From Opitutales bacterium (lineage in GTDB: Bacteria; Verrucomicrobiota; Verrucomicrobiia; Opitutales; UBA953): a DNA stretch of 41,391 nucleotides. The DNA is taken from contig SIAU01000011.1 in NCBI GenBank assembly GCA_009691685.1, positions 1 to 41,391 of the forward strand, in the 5' to 3' direction. Shown here in pieces: positions 25,905 to 38,074 of the stretch. How positions within the stretch are numbered: position 1 is the first letter of the stretch; every line of letters begins with the position of its first letter. The notes under the pieces are model-generated. The model worked only from the letters and a program-made list of their open reading frames with translations. It searched no databases and was not told where the DNA came from. Position numbers and translations under genes: made by a program.

Positions 25905-27644
25905 ATGCGTGCCCAACTGCCACAGCTCTTTCCCCGCCCGCGGGAATTGAGTCTACGTGGGGGTTTCTTACCTACCCCCGAGGCACCGCACCCAACCGCC
26001 TTATTTTTAAAAAATCTCCCCCAGACGATTGCCGAAGCTGAATCGGCCCTCGATGTGAAGCAAACTACGCCGTGTCGAATCGAATACACCGAGGCCGTGG
26101 GATCCGAGTCTTACTATTTAGAAATCGCGACCAGCGGTATTCACCTAAAGGCACGTGATGCGGCGGGCGTATTCTATGGAGCGCAAACCCTCCGACAAAT
26201 CTTTGAGCAAAATCCTAAAGCCCTACCCTGCTGTGAAGTTTTAGATAGTCCGGATTTACCGATTCGCGGATTCATGTTGGATATTTCGCGCTGTAAAATT
26301 CCCACGCAAAGTGAATTTCGCCAACTCATCCGCGCGTTAGCGCGCCTGCGCGTAAATCAGTTTCAACTCTACATCGAACATAGTTTCGCTTTTCCGGGAC
26401 ACGAAGAAGTCTGGCAAGAGGCTTCCCCTTTAACGCCTGCGGAAATTGAACAGCTTGATCGCGAATGTCTCAGTCTCGGCATCGAACTCGTTCCTAACTT
26501 AAATACATTCGGACATATGGAGCGCTGGCTGCGTCATCCCAAATACCAATCCATGGCGGAATGTCCTAAAGGTTGGATTCACCCGCTAACTCAGCAGTTT
26601 AAACCCATTCCAGGCACTTTAAAACCCGACGACGAATCACTCAAATTTATTGGCAGTCTTCTTGATAAATACCTTCCTCACTTTCGGAGTCATCAGGTAA
26701 ATATCGGAGGCGATGAACCTTGGGAACTGGGGCAGGGTTTTAGCAAAGAGGCTGTTGAGAAAAAGGGTAAGCACGCGGTTTACCTCAATCATCTTAAAAA
26801 AATCTGTAAGTTGGTCGAAGCACGCGGACGCACTCCACAATTCTGGGGTGATATTTTACTCGAAGATTTAAATCTCGCGAGTGAAGCACCCGTCTTAGCC
26901 ATGCCCGTGATTTGGGGCTATGACGCTGGTCATCCATTCAATCAACAGGCCCAGAGACTTAACGCACTCGGGCGGTCCTACCTCATCGCTCCAGGCACCA
27001 GCACATGGCAAAGTTTTACCGGACGACTCGAAAACGCACTGACCAATCAAGTGGAAGCGGTCAGCGCAGCGATCAAACATCAGGCCCAGGGGGTTCTGAT
27101 TACATCGTGGGGCGATAATGGTAATCATCAGCCTTGGCCGACGCAGTGGCTCCCTTTGGCGAGTGGACTCGCTCAAGCCTGGTGCTTCGCCGCAAATCAA
27201 AAAGGCGATTTCGATAAGGCCTGCGCTATCCTCGGTAATCTTAATAACGAAGACGCGACATTAACCGCAAGTGTGCTCCAACATATTGGCCGACTCGACT
27301 CCGCTATTCAAAAATCCATTCGTAATAAAAGTTTAACCTGGGAGTTGCTCACCACCTCGAAGGAAAGTCTCTCCGAAATATTAAAAGAGGTCAGCCTCGG
27401 TGAATTAAATGATTCGTTAGATCTCTTAGAAAAAGGTCGGCAGTTAGCCAAAGGCATCAGTGATGAATGTGTCCGTTCCGAAATTATTTTAGGGATAGAC
27501 TGTGCCACCGCCGGAATTCGTCGGGCACAGCACCAGCCGCTCAATAGCCATGAAAGAGATCAGCTCATTGCCGAATACAAACGCGTATGGCTTAAACGAG
27601 CGCGCGTGGGCGGACTCGAAGAAAGCCTCTCGAACCTTATTTAA
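25905..27644 (+). CDS. Glycoside hydrolase family 20 enzyme, beta-N-acetylhexosaminidase-like
   Basis: 579 residues. Residues about 60-105 correspond to the GH20 N-terminal domain (IHLKARDAAGVFYGAQTLRQ). The catalytic barrel starts at RGFMLDISRCKIPT. The Asp-Glu pair of the substrate-assisted mechanism is D270-E271 in VNIGGDEPW, and HMERW and TSWGDNGNH lie at expected later positions. The C-terminal ~150 residues are helical. There is no signal peptide, so the enzyme should be cytoplasmic and act on imported or recycled GlcNAc-containing saccharides. A TTGCCC box starts 34 bases before the ATG. The stop abuts that of sdhB (TAATTA, 27642-27647). Confidence 0.87.
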   Translation: MRAQLPQLFPRPRELSLRGGFLPTPEAPHPTALFLKNLPQTIAEAESALDVKQTTPCRIEYTEAVGSESYYLEIATSGIHLKARDAAGVFYGAQTLRQIFEQNPKALPCCEVLDSPDLPIRGFMLDISRCKIPTQSEFRQLIRALARLRVNQFQLYIEHSFAFPGHEEVWQEASPLTPAEIEQLDRECLSLGIELVPNLNTFGHMERWLRHPKYQSMAECPKGWIHPLTQQFKPIPGTLKPDDESLKFIGSLLDKYLPHFRSHQVNIGGDEPWELGQGFSKEAVEKKGKHAVYLNHLKKICKLVEARGRTPQFWGDILLEDLNLASEAPVLAMPVIWGYDAGHPFNQQAQRLNALGRSYLIAPGTSTWQSFTGRLENALTNQVEAVSAAIKHQAQGVLITSWGDNGNHQPWPTQWLPLASGLAQAWCFAANQKGDFDKACAILGNLNNEDATLTASVLQHIGRLDSAIQKSIRNKSLTWELLTTSKESLSEILKEVSLGELNDSLDLLEKGRQLAKGISDECVRSEIILGIDCATAGIRRAQHQPLNSHERDQLIAEYKRVWLKRARVGGLEESLSNLI

Positions 27645-28469
27645 TTACTCTCCGCCCTTACGCGCTTTGCCCGTGGAAGAGAAAAAGTCTTTCACGCGAG
27701 CTCGGAGATAATCGCGATTAAGCTTCGCAATCACATCGAGCGTAATGCCCTTCGGACAGTGGGCTTGGCACTCACCATAATTAGTGCAGTTACCAAAGCC
27801 GACATCATCCATCGTCTTCACCATCGCCAAGGTGCGACGTTCACGCTCGGGCTGACCCTGAGGTAAAATATTAAGATGATTAATTTTGGCACCGACGAAA
27901 AGCATCGCCGAGCCATTCTTACAAGAAGCCACGCAAGCACCACAACCGATACATTCAGCGGCGTCCATCGCCTCGTCCGCAATCGACTTAGGAATTAAAG
28001 TGTTATTCGCTTCCGGAGCCGAACCCGTCCGCACGGTGATGAATCCACCGGCTTGAATAACTTTATCAAACGCCGAGCGATTTACCGCTAAGTCTTTCAA
28101 CACCGGGAAAGCACGAGCACGCCAAGGTTCAACGGTGATGGTTTCACCATCACGGAAATTACGCATGTGTAACTGACAAGTAGTAACGCCAGGAATCGGT
28201 CCATGCGGCATACCATTAATCGTCATCGAACACATCCCACAAATGCCTTCGCGACAGTCATGATCGAAGGCGATGGTGTCTTTGCCTTCGCGGATGAGCT
28301 GCTCGTTCAGCATGTCCATCATTTCCAAGAAGGACGCTGATACAGGAACCGCGGCGAGGGAATATTCTTCGAAGTGTCCTTCACCCCCGCGGAGTTGACG
28401 CCAGACGCGCAAACGCAGAGCTAAAGTGCGTTCGCTGTCATGTGAAGATTGTTCGGATGGCTTAACCAT
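27645..28469 (-). CDS. sdhB: Succinate dehydrogenase/fumarate reductase iron-sulfur subunit
   Basis: 274 residues. It carries electrons from the flavin of SdhA to the membrane heme subunit. The [2Fe-2S] ligands are C72, C77, C80 and C98 ([16 protein letters not shown]). The [4Fe-4S] motif is [11 protein letters not shown] (C173, C176, C179, then C183). The third cluster motif is [14 protein letters not shown]. The sequence type fits the b558 group (Bacillus, Chlamydia, delta-proteobacteria) rather than E. coli SdhB. Last gene of sdhCAB, five bases after sdhA, and convergent with the GH20 gene with no gap. Confidence 0.96.
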   Translation of the reverse strand: MVKPSEQSSHDSERTLALRLRVWRQLRGGEGHFEEYSLAAVPVSASFLEMMDMLNEQLIREGKDTIAFDHDCREGICGMCSMTINGMPHGPIPGVTTCQLHMRNFRDGETITVEPWRARAFPVLKDLAVNRSAFDKVIQAGGFITVRTGSAPEANNTLIPKSIADEAMDAAECIGCGACVASCKNGSAMLFVGAKINHLNILPQGQPERERRTLAMVKTMDDVGFGNCTNYGECQAHCPKGITLDVIAKLNRDYLRARVKDFFSSTGKARKGGE

Positions 28470-28474
28470 AAAAA

Positions 28475-30403
28475 TTATTTATAGGAACGGGTGGAGAGTT
28501 GAACCTCTTCATAGGTGAGAGGCTCGGTGTGACGTTCGGGCAACTTACCTTCGCCCATGAATTTCCAGACGGCGGCGTGAGCAAAAGTATCATCATTACG
28601 TTTTGCTTCACCAGCGTCTTGGTACTCGGTTCTAAAGTGTCCGCCGCAAGATTCCTCGCGCGTTAAAGCATCGAGGCACATCATAATTCCGAAATCAAGG
28701 AAGTCGGCTACGCGGCCGGCACGCTCGAGTTCAGGGGCTAATTGATTACCGGCTCCCACGACTTTAATATTTTTCCAGAAGTCATCACGGAGGGCTTGGA
28801 GGTCGCGAATCGCACCTTCGAGTCCGGCTTTATCGCGAGTCATACCGCATTTCTCCCAAACAATTTTTCCTAATTCTTTATGATAGGAACGAGCCGAGCG
28901 GGTGCCGTTATTATTTAAGAACCAATGCGTGCGTTCTTCGACTTCTTTGACAACGGCTTTGAATTCAGGACGATCCACGGAAGGACGTCCGCTCAAGCCA
29001 ACGCCTGCGAGATAATCCGTGACCGTGTAAGGAAGGACGAAATATCCATCGGCCAAGCCTTGCATGAGGGCGGAGGCACCTAGACGATTCGCACCGTGAT
29101 CAGAGAAGTTCGCTTCACCGCCCACGAACAATCCGGGGATGTTGGATTGTAAATTGTAGTCTACCCAAAGTCCGCCCATAGTATAGTGCACGGCAGGAAA
29201 AATACGCATCGGCTGACGGTAGGCATTTTCACCGGTGATATTTTCATACATATCAAACAGGTTACCATAACGTTCACGAATGGCGGATTCACCGAGACGT
29301 TTAATCGCCGCCGAAAAATCTAGATAAACCCCGAGACGTTTGCCGTCGACTACTTGACCGACGCCACGACCTTCATCGCAAACTTCTTTAGCAGCACGTG
29401 AAGAAATATCGCGCGGTGCTAAATTTCCATAACTCGGATATTTACGCTCGAGGAAATAATCGCGGGCCTCTTCGGGGATTTCGGACGCCGGCTTAGTGCA
29501 ATCAGCTGAATTTTTCGGCACCCAGACACGTCCGTCATTCCGTAATGATTCGGACATTAAAGTAAGTTTCGCCTGATCTTCGCCGTGAACAGGAATACAG
29601 GTTGGGTGAATTTGCGAATAACAAGGATTCGCAAAACCCGCACCGCGACGGTGCGCACGGAAGGTCGCAGTGACATTGCAACCTTGGGCATTGGTAGAGA
29701 GATAGAAAACATTTCCGTATCCGCCGGTGCATAATACCACGACGTCAGAGGCCCAGGCTTCGATTTCACCGGTGACTAAGTCGCGCGTCACAATGCCCTT
29801 CGCTTGACCTTCGACTAAAACTAAATCGAGCATCTCATGGCGGGTATACATTTTTACGGTACCCGCTCCAATTTGTCGGGAGAGCGCTGAATACGCTCCG
29901 AGCAATAATTGTTGGCCGGTTTGACCACGGGCATAAAACGTACGTGAAACCTGAGCACCACCGAAAGAGCGATTAGCTAACAAACCGCCATATTCACGGG
30001 CGAAGGGTACACCTTGCGCGACGCATTGATCGATGATTGAAGTGGATACTTGGGCGAGGCGATAAACGTTCGCTTCACGGGCACGATAATCTCCGCCCTT
30101 AATGGTATCTAAAAATAATCTGCGAACACTATCTCCATCATTTTGATAGTTCTTAGCAGCATTAATTCCACCTTGAGCCGCAATCGAGTGAGCGCGGCGA
30201 GGACTGTCTTGATAGCAAAAACAGGAAACCTCGTAACCCATTTCGGCCAACGAAGCCGCGGCGGCAGAGCCCGCTAAACCTGAACCAACGACGATGATAT
30301 GATACTTCCGGCGATTAGTAGGAGTCACTAAGCGCATTTTCGCTTTATGATTATTCCACTTATCGGCTAAAGGACCGGCGGGAATTTTTGCATCAAGTTT
30401 CAT
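28475..30403 (-). CDS. sdhA: Succinate dehydrogenase/fumarate reductase flavoprotein subunit
   Basis: 642 residues. It oxidises succinate to fumarate using covalently bound FAD. The FAD-binding start is [20 protein letters not shown]. The flavin-linkage region is [16 protein letters not shown] (His of AHS). Substrate-site segments are HPTCIP and [18 protein letters not shown], followed by [18 protein letters not shown]. Arg-rich YHKELG and the C-terminal capping domain are present. The long form and HPTC match the b558-type enzymes. It lies between sdhC and sdhB with five-base gaps, so the three are one unit. Confidence 0.97.
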   Translation of the reverse strand: MKLDAKIPAGPLADKWNNHKAKMRLVTPTNRRKYHIIVVGSGLAGSAAAASLAEMGYEVSCFCYQDSPRRAHSIAAQGGINAAKNYQNDGDSVRRLFLDTIKGGDYRAREANVYRLAQVSTSIIDQCVAQGVPFAREYGGLLANRSFGGAQVSRTFYARGQTGQQLLLGAYSALSRQIGAGTVKMYTRHEMLDLVLVEGQAKGIVTRDLVTGEIEAWASDVVVLCTGGYGNVFYLSTNAQGCNVTATFRAHRRGAGFANPCYSQIHPTCIPVHGEDQAKLTLMSESLRNDGRVWVPKNSADCTKPASEIPEEARDYFLERKYPSYGNLAPRDISSRAAKEVCDEGRGVGQVVDGKRLGVYLDFSAAIKRLGESAIRERYGNLFDMYENITGENAYRQPMRIFPAVHYTMGGLWVDYNLQSNIPGLFVGGEANFSDHGANRLGASALMQGLADGYFVLPYTVTDYLAGVGLSGRPSVDRPEFKAVVKEVEERTHWFLNNNGTRSARSYHKELGKIVWEKCGMTRDKAGLEGAIRDLQALRDDFWKNIKVVGAGNQLAPELERAGRVADFLDFGIMMCLDALTREESCGGHFRTEYQDAGEAKRNDDTFAHAAVWKFMGEGKLPERHTEPLTYEEVQLSTRSYK

Positions 30404-30408
30404 GAACT

Positions 30409-31080
30409 TTATTTGAGTTGGCCGAGCAGAACGGCGAGAGGAATGGAGATGAAACCCAGAGCGATAACCCAGCCATAAATCGTGGCGACAACATCTAAAC
30501 GCCCACGCCAGCGCTGATTACGTAAGCCTAAAGTTTGAAAAACGCTGCTGATACCATGGCTTAAGTGCAGGCAGAGTAAAATCATACTCGCGATATAAAA
30601 GAAGGCGACAGCTGGCTGGGAAAAGCCTGCAATAATCATTTTGTAAACATCGGCTCCGAATTCTTGTCCACCCAAGGCTATCTTTCGGAAAGTAAAATGT
30701 AAGAGGTGAAAAACGATGAAGGCTAAAATGATCACCCCTGAGTAGGGCATCGTGCGCGAGGAGAGCGATGCCTGACGCGTTACTTCAACCGCAGGACCAC
30801 CCGCTCGAGCGATACGATTTTCAATTGTCAGCAATACACCCGACCAAATATGGGCGATGACGCTGACAATTAAAACCGAGCGAGCGACCCAAAGTAATCC
30901 AGGATGAGCATGAAGCCATTCGGCGTACTCATTGATGGCAGCAGCTCCTTTGAAAACCGTGAGATTGCCGATCATGTGTCCAAACACAAAGCCCGCGAGG
31001 ACCAGACCCGAAAAGGCCATGATGATTTTTTTGCCGATGGAGGCGGGCTGACAATTTTTATAACAGGAACTGGCAGACAT
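30409..31080 (-). CDS. sdhC: Succinate dehydrogenase cytochrome b558 subunit
   Basis: 223 residues with five predicted membrane helices, the form that replaces SdhC and SdhD together. Histidines suited to ligate two hemes lie in membrane segments: [24 protein letters not shown] and [11 protein letters not shown]. It anchors SdhAB to the inner membrane and passes electrons to (mena)quinone. First gene of sdhCAB. It diverges from pyrG across 288 bases that hold a hairpin. Confidence 0.94.
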   Translation of the reverse strand: MSASSCYKNCQPASIGKKIIMAFSGLVLAGFVFGHMIGNLTVFKGAAAINEYAEWLHAHPGLLWVARSVLIVSVIAHIWSGVLLTIENRIARAGGPAVEVTRQASLSSRTMPYSGVIILAFIVFHLLHFTFRKIALGGQEFGADVYKMIIAGFSQPAVAFFYIASMILLCLHLSHGISSVFQTLGLRNQRWRGRLDVVATIYGWVIALGFISIPLAVLLGQLK

Positions 31081-31281
31081 AATAGTAAGGTTAAGGGCAA
31101 TTGGATGATGCCAAGTGCAAATACCATCGTATCGACCTGTGGCATTAAGCCATCTATTTGGCTTATTTGCAGTGGGGTATTAGATTTTTCCTAGTTAACT
31201 GTAAAATTCGCTCATAAGGGGGAGGCCAATCCCGCCCATTTTCTGCTAAAAACCGCTTGCCTCCCTAAAAGTTGGCTATGA

Positions 31282-32970
<1,689 letters not shown>

Positions 32971-33030
32971 TTTAATTAATCTTAATCCTTTGGACTTGGA
33001 GTTAGGGGTCCTCTCGGGTTTGATAGTCCC

Positions 33031-34176
33031 GTGCGCATTCTCGATCGCCACGTACTTGTTGAAACTGCGATTACCTCTATCGTAGCTACGGGCGCATTTG
33101 TTTTTGTCTTAGTGGGGGGAAATGTTTTAAAAAAAGTGGTGGGGGCAGTGGCCTCAGGGCAGGTGAGCACTTGGCAAGGCGTCGAGTTGGTGGGCCTGTT
33201 ATTTCCAGGGGTCATTCCTTATGCCTTACCGATGGGCGTGCTCACTGGATTCCTCATCGCGTTTGGACGCATGAGTTCGCAAAATGAAATCACCGCCATG
33301 AAAGCGGGGGGCATAAAATTGTTACGTATTGCTCGACCCGCCCTCATTTTAGCCGCCAGTTTTGCCCTGCTCGCTGCTTGGCTTAATTTGGAAATAGCAC
33401 CCCTGGCTAATACTGAATATAAACGTTTACTCGTCGGATCGGCCCAAGAAAACCCTGCCTCGATTATCACACCCGGCGAACTCAATCGTCAATTTAAGGG
33501 GCTGGTTATTCGTGCAGGCTCACGGGATGACGATGTCTTAAAAGATTTCTGGCTCTGGCGCCTAGATAATAACGGTAAGTTAGTTCAATCCATTCAGGCC
33601 AAAGAGGCTCGCCTCGAACGTATCGACAAACCCGATGGCTCTATTTTTCTCCGCGTCAGACTTAAAGAAGCGCGCATGGAAAGTCGGGTCGATGAAAAAC
33701 TCAGCTTCGCGAAACCCTCTTCCTTTGCCGCAGCCACTGACTCAGTGATGGAATTTCCGGCAGATGCTATTTTTAAAGACAGAGAAATAGTTGAAAGAAA
33801 ACTTCGTTGGCTAACTACAAGTGAATTGCTCGACGCCATGGATAAAGGCTGGCAAGTAACGCCACAATCTACTCCCGACGAAATTGCTCAAGGTAAGATG
33901 GAGGCGAGAAAACAACTCATGGCTCACTTAGCCTCTGCCTTCTCGATCTTCACACTCGCTCTCTTAGCTATTCCCCTGGCCATGCGTGTGGGTCGCTCCG
34001 AAACCTTCGTCAACGCCGCCATCGCTCTAGGGATTTGCCTCAGTTATTATGTTCTCAGCTCGGTCGCCACGTGGGTGAAGTCACCCGCCCTTCGTCCTGA
34101 TATCTTAGTCTGGGTACCTAATATAATCGTTTTATTCTTCGCCATTCGCCTCATAAAACGAAGCGAACAGTTCTGA
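33031..34176 (+). CDS. LPS export permease, LptF/LptG (YjgP/YjgQ) family
   Basis: 381 residues, GTG start. Six membrane helices in the family layout: three N-terminal (ITSIVATGAFVFVLVGG; LVGLLFPGVIPYALPMGVLTGFLIAFGRM; ALILAASFALLAAWL), a periplasmic beta-jellyroll (about 125-265), then three more (SIFTLALLAIPLAM onward). SQNEITAMKAGG is a family hallmark, the coupling helix that touches the LptB ATPase. It moves lipopolysaccharide out of the inner membrane. I cannot decide between LptF and LptG, and the second partner is not in the window. It follows pyrG and abuts ctaG's stop (TGATTA). Confidence 0.92.
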   Translation: MRILDRHVLVETAITSIVATGAFVFVLVGGNVLKKVVGAVASGQVSTWQGVELVGLLFPGVIPYALPMGVLTGFLIAFGRMSSQNEITAMKAGGIKLLRIARPALILAASFALLAAWLNLEIAPLANTEYKRLLVGSAQENPASIITPGELNRQFKGLVIRAGSRDDDVLKDFWLWRLDNNGKLVQSIQAKEARLERIDKPDGSIFLRVRLKEARMESRVDEKLSFAKPSSFAAATDSVMEFPADAIFKDREIVERKLRWLTTSELLDAMDKGWQVTPQSTPDEIAQGKMEARKQLMAHLASAFSIFTLALLAIPLAMRVGRSETFVNAAIALGICLSYYVLSSVATWVKSPALRPDILVWVPNIIVLFFAIRLIKRSEQF

Positions 34177-34956
34177 TTAACGATCGCGCTGATACCAGGC
34201 GTAGAAAGCTACACCCATGTTAGTGAGGGCGAAGATTTCATTAAAGGCCTTCATGATGACGGCGCCCATAATCATATCCTGACTGGCGCTGAGCCAACAA
34301 ATGCGTGGGGCTAATAAATAGGTTTCGTAAATGGGGTGCTCGGCAAAAATGAGCGCCGCCCAAATGGGTAAGTCGGCAATCATTAAGGCAAACGAGTAGA
34401 ACATCGCGCCACCTCCGCCGAGGTGCGGTAAAACTTTAGAGCGAGACACGAGGGGCCAAACCATAATTAAAGCCGGCAGGAACATCATCCAATGTTCCAC
34501 GATATGAAGAGTCCGATTACTTAAGGCGGCCTCATACAACTCGGGAAAATGCCAAAAAGAAAAACTAATGTTGAAAAGAATTCCCGCCACCAGTGGATGT
34601 ACTAAAAATCCGAGGATTTTTTTAGTTCGAGGATTTTTTAACAAAAAAGGATCGGTAAGTTCGGGCGGTAGACCCAAAATTATCAACGGAGCCGATATAT
34701 AAATAAGCAGCATGTGCTGCAACATGTGGGCGGAAAATAAAAAGCTCTCGCCGATTTGATCCAGCGGAGAACCCACGGCAATGTAGGCAAAGAAGACGCC
34801 AAAGTAAAAACAGGTACTACTTTTAGCCGGATAGCGGGTGAGCTGCGGTGCAAAACTCTCACGATACGGTCCTGTGATTAAGGCGTAACCCCAAACAACA
34901 CCAACAATTAAGAGCAGTAAGAGCGGCTCAGTATGCCAGTGGAGAGGAATGTTCAT
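34177..34956 (-). CDS. ctaG: CtaG-like cytochrome c oxidase assembly protein (caa3 type)
   Basis: 259 residues with about seven membrane helices. It belongs to the Caa3_CtaG family of Bacillus (not the Cox11 type). Conserved features include AYIAVGSPLD, FSAHMLQHMLLIYISAPLIILG, SFWHFPELYEAAL and HIVEHWMMF, with membrane histidines that may bind copper. In Bacillus the protein is needed to form active caa3 oxidase. It is the last gene of the cox operon, 48 bases after subunit IV. Confidence 0.9.
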   Translation of the reverse strand: MNIPLHWHTEPLLLLLIVGVVWGYALITGPYRESFAPQLTRYPAKSSTCFYFGVFFAYIAVGSPLDQIGESFLFSAHMLQHMLLIYISAPLIILGLPPELTDPFLLKNPRTKKILGFLVHPLVAGILFNISFSFWHFPELYEAALSNRTLHIVEHWMMFLPALIMVWPLVSRSKVLPHLGGGGAMFYSFALMIADLPIWAALIFAEHPIYETYLLAPRICWLSASQDMIMGAVIMKAFNEIFALTNMGVAFYAWYQRDR

Positions 34957-35004
34957 TAGAGGATTTTAATAACGTCCCGCCCTACTCATCGCCTAGTGGG
35001 ACGA

Positions 35005-35337
35005 TTAACTAAACCACTTGGTGTCAATCCGATCGACGGCGAACAGAGATAACAAGGCAGTAAAAGTAGCAAAGGCGAGACCCATACCAGCGATGAAAAT
35101 CCAAAAGAGTAAGCGGTGGTCGTAAATCAAATGCATGAACCAAAGGATGACGGCGAAGAATTTAATCGCTGAAAGCACACAAAGCACCGTCAGAATAATC
35201 GACAAGGAAACCGGTAAGAAAATGAGGACAATTTCTACACCCGTAATCGCCGCTAACCAAAGGGCGAGCGTGATGAAGTGGTGGTAACGACGGATCTCTT
35301 CGGTAGCTAAATTATGATCGGTAGCAGCGTGTGACAT
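35005..35337 (-). CDS. Cytochrome c oxidase subunit IV (prokaryotic type)
   Basis: 110 residues with three membrane helices (LALWLAAITGVEIVLIFLP; IILTVLCVLSAIKFFAVILWFMHL; WIFIAGMGLAFATFTALLSLF). The segment IKFFAVILWFMHLIYD is typical of small COX4/CtaF-like subunits, which stabilise the complex. The N-terminus MSHAATDHN resembles those of the neighbouring subunits I and III. It lies ten bases after subunit III. Confidence 0.88.
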   Translation of the reverse strand: MSHAATDHNLATEEIRRYHHFITLALWLAAITGVEIVLIFLPVSLSIILTVLCVLSAIKFFAVILWFMHLIYDHRLLFWIFIAGMGLAFATFTALLSLFAVDRIDTKWFS

Positions 35338-35347
35338 AGAAACAAAA

Positions 35348-36013
35348 TTATTTAGTTAAAGGAAGTCCCGTCCCCCAGAAGCCGGTTGGCCCGAGATATT
35401 CAACGAGGTAAACAGCGGTAAAGATGATAATCCAAACGATGTCCACGAAGTGCCAGTAAAGTCCGGCAATTTCCACATCCAGCGCACCCATATGGCCAAC
35501 CAGTTTTCCGGTAAAGCTGTAGAAATAGAGAATAATTAACCAGAGCACACCGATCGCCACGTGCGTGCCGTGCGTGCCGGTGAGAACGTAGAAGGTCGAA
35601 CCAAAGACGCTGTTCTGAATCGTGAGACCTTGGTGGAGGAAGTGAGTGAATTCGTAGACCTGACAGCCTAAGAAAATTAACCCGAAGAAAATCACGCCGA
35701 GAATATTGCGACGGAACGATTTAATCTGCCCCTTGTGCATCGCCGAAACCGCTAAGGCCATCAAGAACGAGGACATTAAGAGGATGAACGTCGAGAAAGA
35801 GGTTAACTCGATATTGAACAGATTTTGGATGAAACGTTGATGTCCCTCTGCATCCGTAAAACCCGTTGGATAGAGTTTACGATAAAGCAGGTGCGTCGAA
35901 ATGAGTGTTCCGAAAAACATGCAATCCGATGCCAAGAAGAGCCACATGATGAGCTTCTTGTGGTCGATCCCCGTGGAAGTGGGGGCGTGCGAAGATTCAG
36001 CTACTTGAGACAT
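35348..36013 (-). CDS. Cytochrome c oxidase subunit III
   Basis: 221 residues with five membrane helices, the short form lacking the first two helices of the mitochondrial protein. Typical segments are LIMWLFLASDCMFFGTLISTHLLYR (with the helix Glu replaced by Asp), FGSTFYVLTGTHGTHVAIG (the HGxHV hallmark) and YWHFVDIVWIIIFTAVYL at the end. It protects proton uptake into subunit I. Gaps of 11 and 10 bases separate it from subunits I and IV. Confidence 0.95.
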   Translation of the reverse strand: MSQVAESSHAPTSTGIDHKKLIMWLFLASDCMFFGTLISTHLLYRKLYPTGFTDAEGHQRFIQNLFNIELTSFSTFILLMSSFLMALAVSAMHKGQIKSFRRNILGVIFFGLIFLGCQVYEFTHFLHQGLTIQNSVFGSTFYVLTGTHGTHVAIGVLWLIILYFYSFTGKLVGHMGALDVEIAGLYWHFVDIVWIIIFTAVYLVEYLGPTGFWGTGLPLTK

Positions 36014-36024
36014 GTTAATTTAAA

Positions 36025-38064
36025 TTAGTAAGATGAAGTGTTGGCCGTAACAGGAGCTGGCGATGACGGCGTAGGAGTCTTGAGCATGTAGCCACCTGGA
36101 CCTTCGAGAGCCCAGAGCAAGATACCTAGGAACATCACACCGAGACCAGAAATCACCACCCAGCCCGCGTGAGGAACGCCCATCGCGATGAGTGGCATAC
36201 CGATACCAATCATCAAGAAACCAAAACCTGCTACGAGGGGCATCCAAGATTGGGAAGGCATGTGGATACCGGCTTCACCGCCATCGTTTTCATATCCAAT
36301 TTTCTTTTCGCCGTACTTGTCTTCGTTGTAAGCATCGCGAGTAGCGATAATCGGACTACGTGCGAAATTATATTCAGGGACGGGTGAAGGGAGTGACCAT
36401 TCGAGAGTGCGACCGTCCCAAGGATCGGGAGAACATTTTTTACCCTTAAAGGCCGTCCATACTAAGTTAGCGAAAGCTAAGAAAATTCCGATGCCTAAAA
36501 TAAAGGCACCAATCGTCGCTACATAATTCCAGGTCTCCCAACCATTACCCGCATGGTAGGTGTGAGTACGACGCGGTTGACCCGCCAGACCCAAGTAGTG
36601 CATCGGACCGAACGCTAAATTAAATCCGAGAATTACCAGACCTGATGCAATATAAGCAATAGGCGCGTTGGGCATGCGGCCGAAAATTTTTGGGAACCAG
36701 AAATAAAGTCCGGACATTAATCCGAGTAGAACGCCACCGAGTAAAACGTAGTGGAAGTGGGCGATCACGAAATAGCTGTCTTGTTGTTGCGCATCAGCTG
36801 GAGCCGCTGAGTGCATCACACCGGAAAATCCGCCACACATGAACATCCAGATAAATCCTAACGAGAGTACCATCGGAGGAGTGAAGCGAATGCGACCACC
36901 CCACAGTGTGCCCAACCAGTTAAAGATTTTAACGCCGGTAGGAACGGCAATCGCCATGGTTAATAAAGCGAAGGCAGCCGTAGGTACCGCACCCAGACCG
37001 GTCGTAAACATGTGGTGACTCCAAACGGCGAAGCCGAGGAAACCAATGACCGCACCGGAGAATACGATAATCGGATAACCGAAGAGTGATTTACCCGAGA
37101 AGGTGGGGAGCACCTCGGAAACGATTCCCATCGCAGGTAGTACTAAAATATAAACTTCGGGGTGGCCGAAAATCCAGAACAAGTGTTGCCAGAGAATGGG
37201 CTGACCACCGGCGGAAGGATTAAAGAAGTTCGCCCCGAACTGACGATCGAACATCAATTCAATCAGCGCGACGGTGATCGCTGGGAAAGCTAAGATAATT
37301 AAAATCGAGGTGACTAAAGTCATCCAAGTGAACACCGGGAGACGCATCATCGTCATACCCTTCGCACGCATGTTGATGATCGTACAAATAAAATTAAACG
37401 AAGCGGCCAAGGAGGCGACGCCGAGAATTTGGAGACCAATAATCCAGAAGTCCGTACCCACGCCCGTGAAACGTGGTGCCTGAAGGGCGGCATTAGCCTG
37501 ACCAAATGTGCCCGAGAGTGGAGCGTAGCTAAACCAACCGTTCGCGGGAGCGAAGTCGGTATAAACTAAACTCTTATACCAATCGAAATTATTGAACCAG
37601 CCGGAGAGGTGACCGAACTCAAATAACCAGCTGCTGTTTAAAACGAGAGCACCCGCCACGAATGTCCAAAGCGAGAAGGCATTGAGTCGAGGGAAGGCCA
37701 CGTCGCGTGCACCGATCTGCAGAGGTACCAAGAAATTAAAGAAGGCTGCCGACAAGGGCATGACTCCTAAGAAAATCATGGTAGTACCGTGCATCGTGAA
37801 GAGCTGATTATACATCCGAGCGGTCACGAAATCATTATCCGGACGTGATAACTGTGTACGAATAGCCAACGCTTCAACGCCACCGAGTAAGAAGAATAAC
37901 ATGGCGAAGGCGCCATACATAATCCCAATTTTTTTGTGGTCGACCGTGGTGAGCCAATCGGCCCAGCCAGTTGAACGATCAGGGCGGATTAAGCCGAGAT
38001 CGCTACGTTCAGGAGCGAGTTCCAATTTCGAGGCTACGGGAGCGTGATGGGTGTCGTGTGACAT
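36025..38064 (-). CDS. Cytochrome c oxidase subunit I
   Basis: 679 residues. The catalytic subunit with heme a, heme a3 and CuB. Expected ligand segments are present: FTMHGTTMIFL (heme a His), the copper helix WIFGHPEVYILVLPAMG with the His-Tyr pair, WSHHMFTTG (two CuB His), and AHFHYVLLGG (heme a3 and heme a His). GHPEVYI indicates an A-family oxidase. After the 12-helix core the protein continues about 120 residues with two further hydrophobic segments (WMPLVAGFGFLMIGIGMPLI and WVVISGLGVMFLGILLW), a longer tail than the minimal subunit. Second gene of the operon. Confidence 0.97.
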   Translation of the reverse strand: MSHDTHHAPVASKLELAPERSDLGLIRPDRSTGWADWLTTVDHKKIGIMYGAFAMLFFLLGGVEALAIRTQLSRPDNDFVTARMYNQLFTMHGTTMIFLGVMPLSAAFFNFLVPLQIGARDVAFPRLNAFSLWTFVAGALVLNSSWLFEFGHLSGWFNNFDWYKSLVYTDFAPANGWFSYAPLSGTFGQANAALQAPRFTGVGTDFWIIGLQILGVASLAASFNFICTIINMRAKGMTMMRLPVFTWMTLVTSILIILAFPAITVALIELMFDRQFGANFFNPSAGGQPILWQHLFWIFGHPEVYILVLPAMGIVSEVLPTFSGKSLFGYPIIVFSGAVIGFLGFAVWSHHMFTTGLGAVPTAAFALLTMAIAVPTGVKIFNWLGTLWGGRIRFTPPMVLSLGFIWMFMCGGFSGVMHSAAPADAQQQDSYFVIAHFHYVLLGGVLLGLMSGLYFWFPKIFGRMPNAPIAYIASGLVILGFNLAFGPMHYLGLAGQPRRTHTYHAGNGWETWNYVATIGAFILGIGIFLAFANLVWTAFKGKKCSPDPWDGRTLEWSLPSPVPEYNFARSPIIATRDAYNEDKYGEKKIGYENDGGEAGIHMPSQSWMPLVAGFGFLMIGIGMPLIAMGVPHAGWVVISGLGVMFLGILLWALEGPGGYMLKTPTPSSPAPVTANTSSY

Positions 38065-38074
38065 TGGATTTAAA

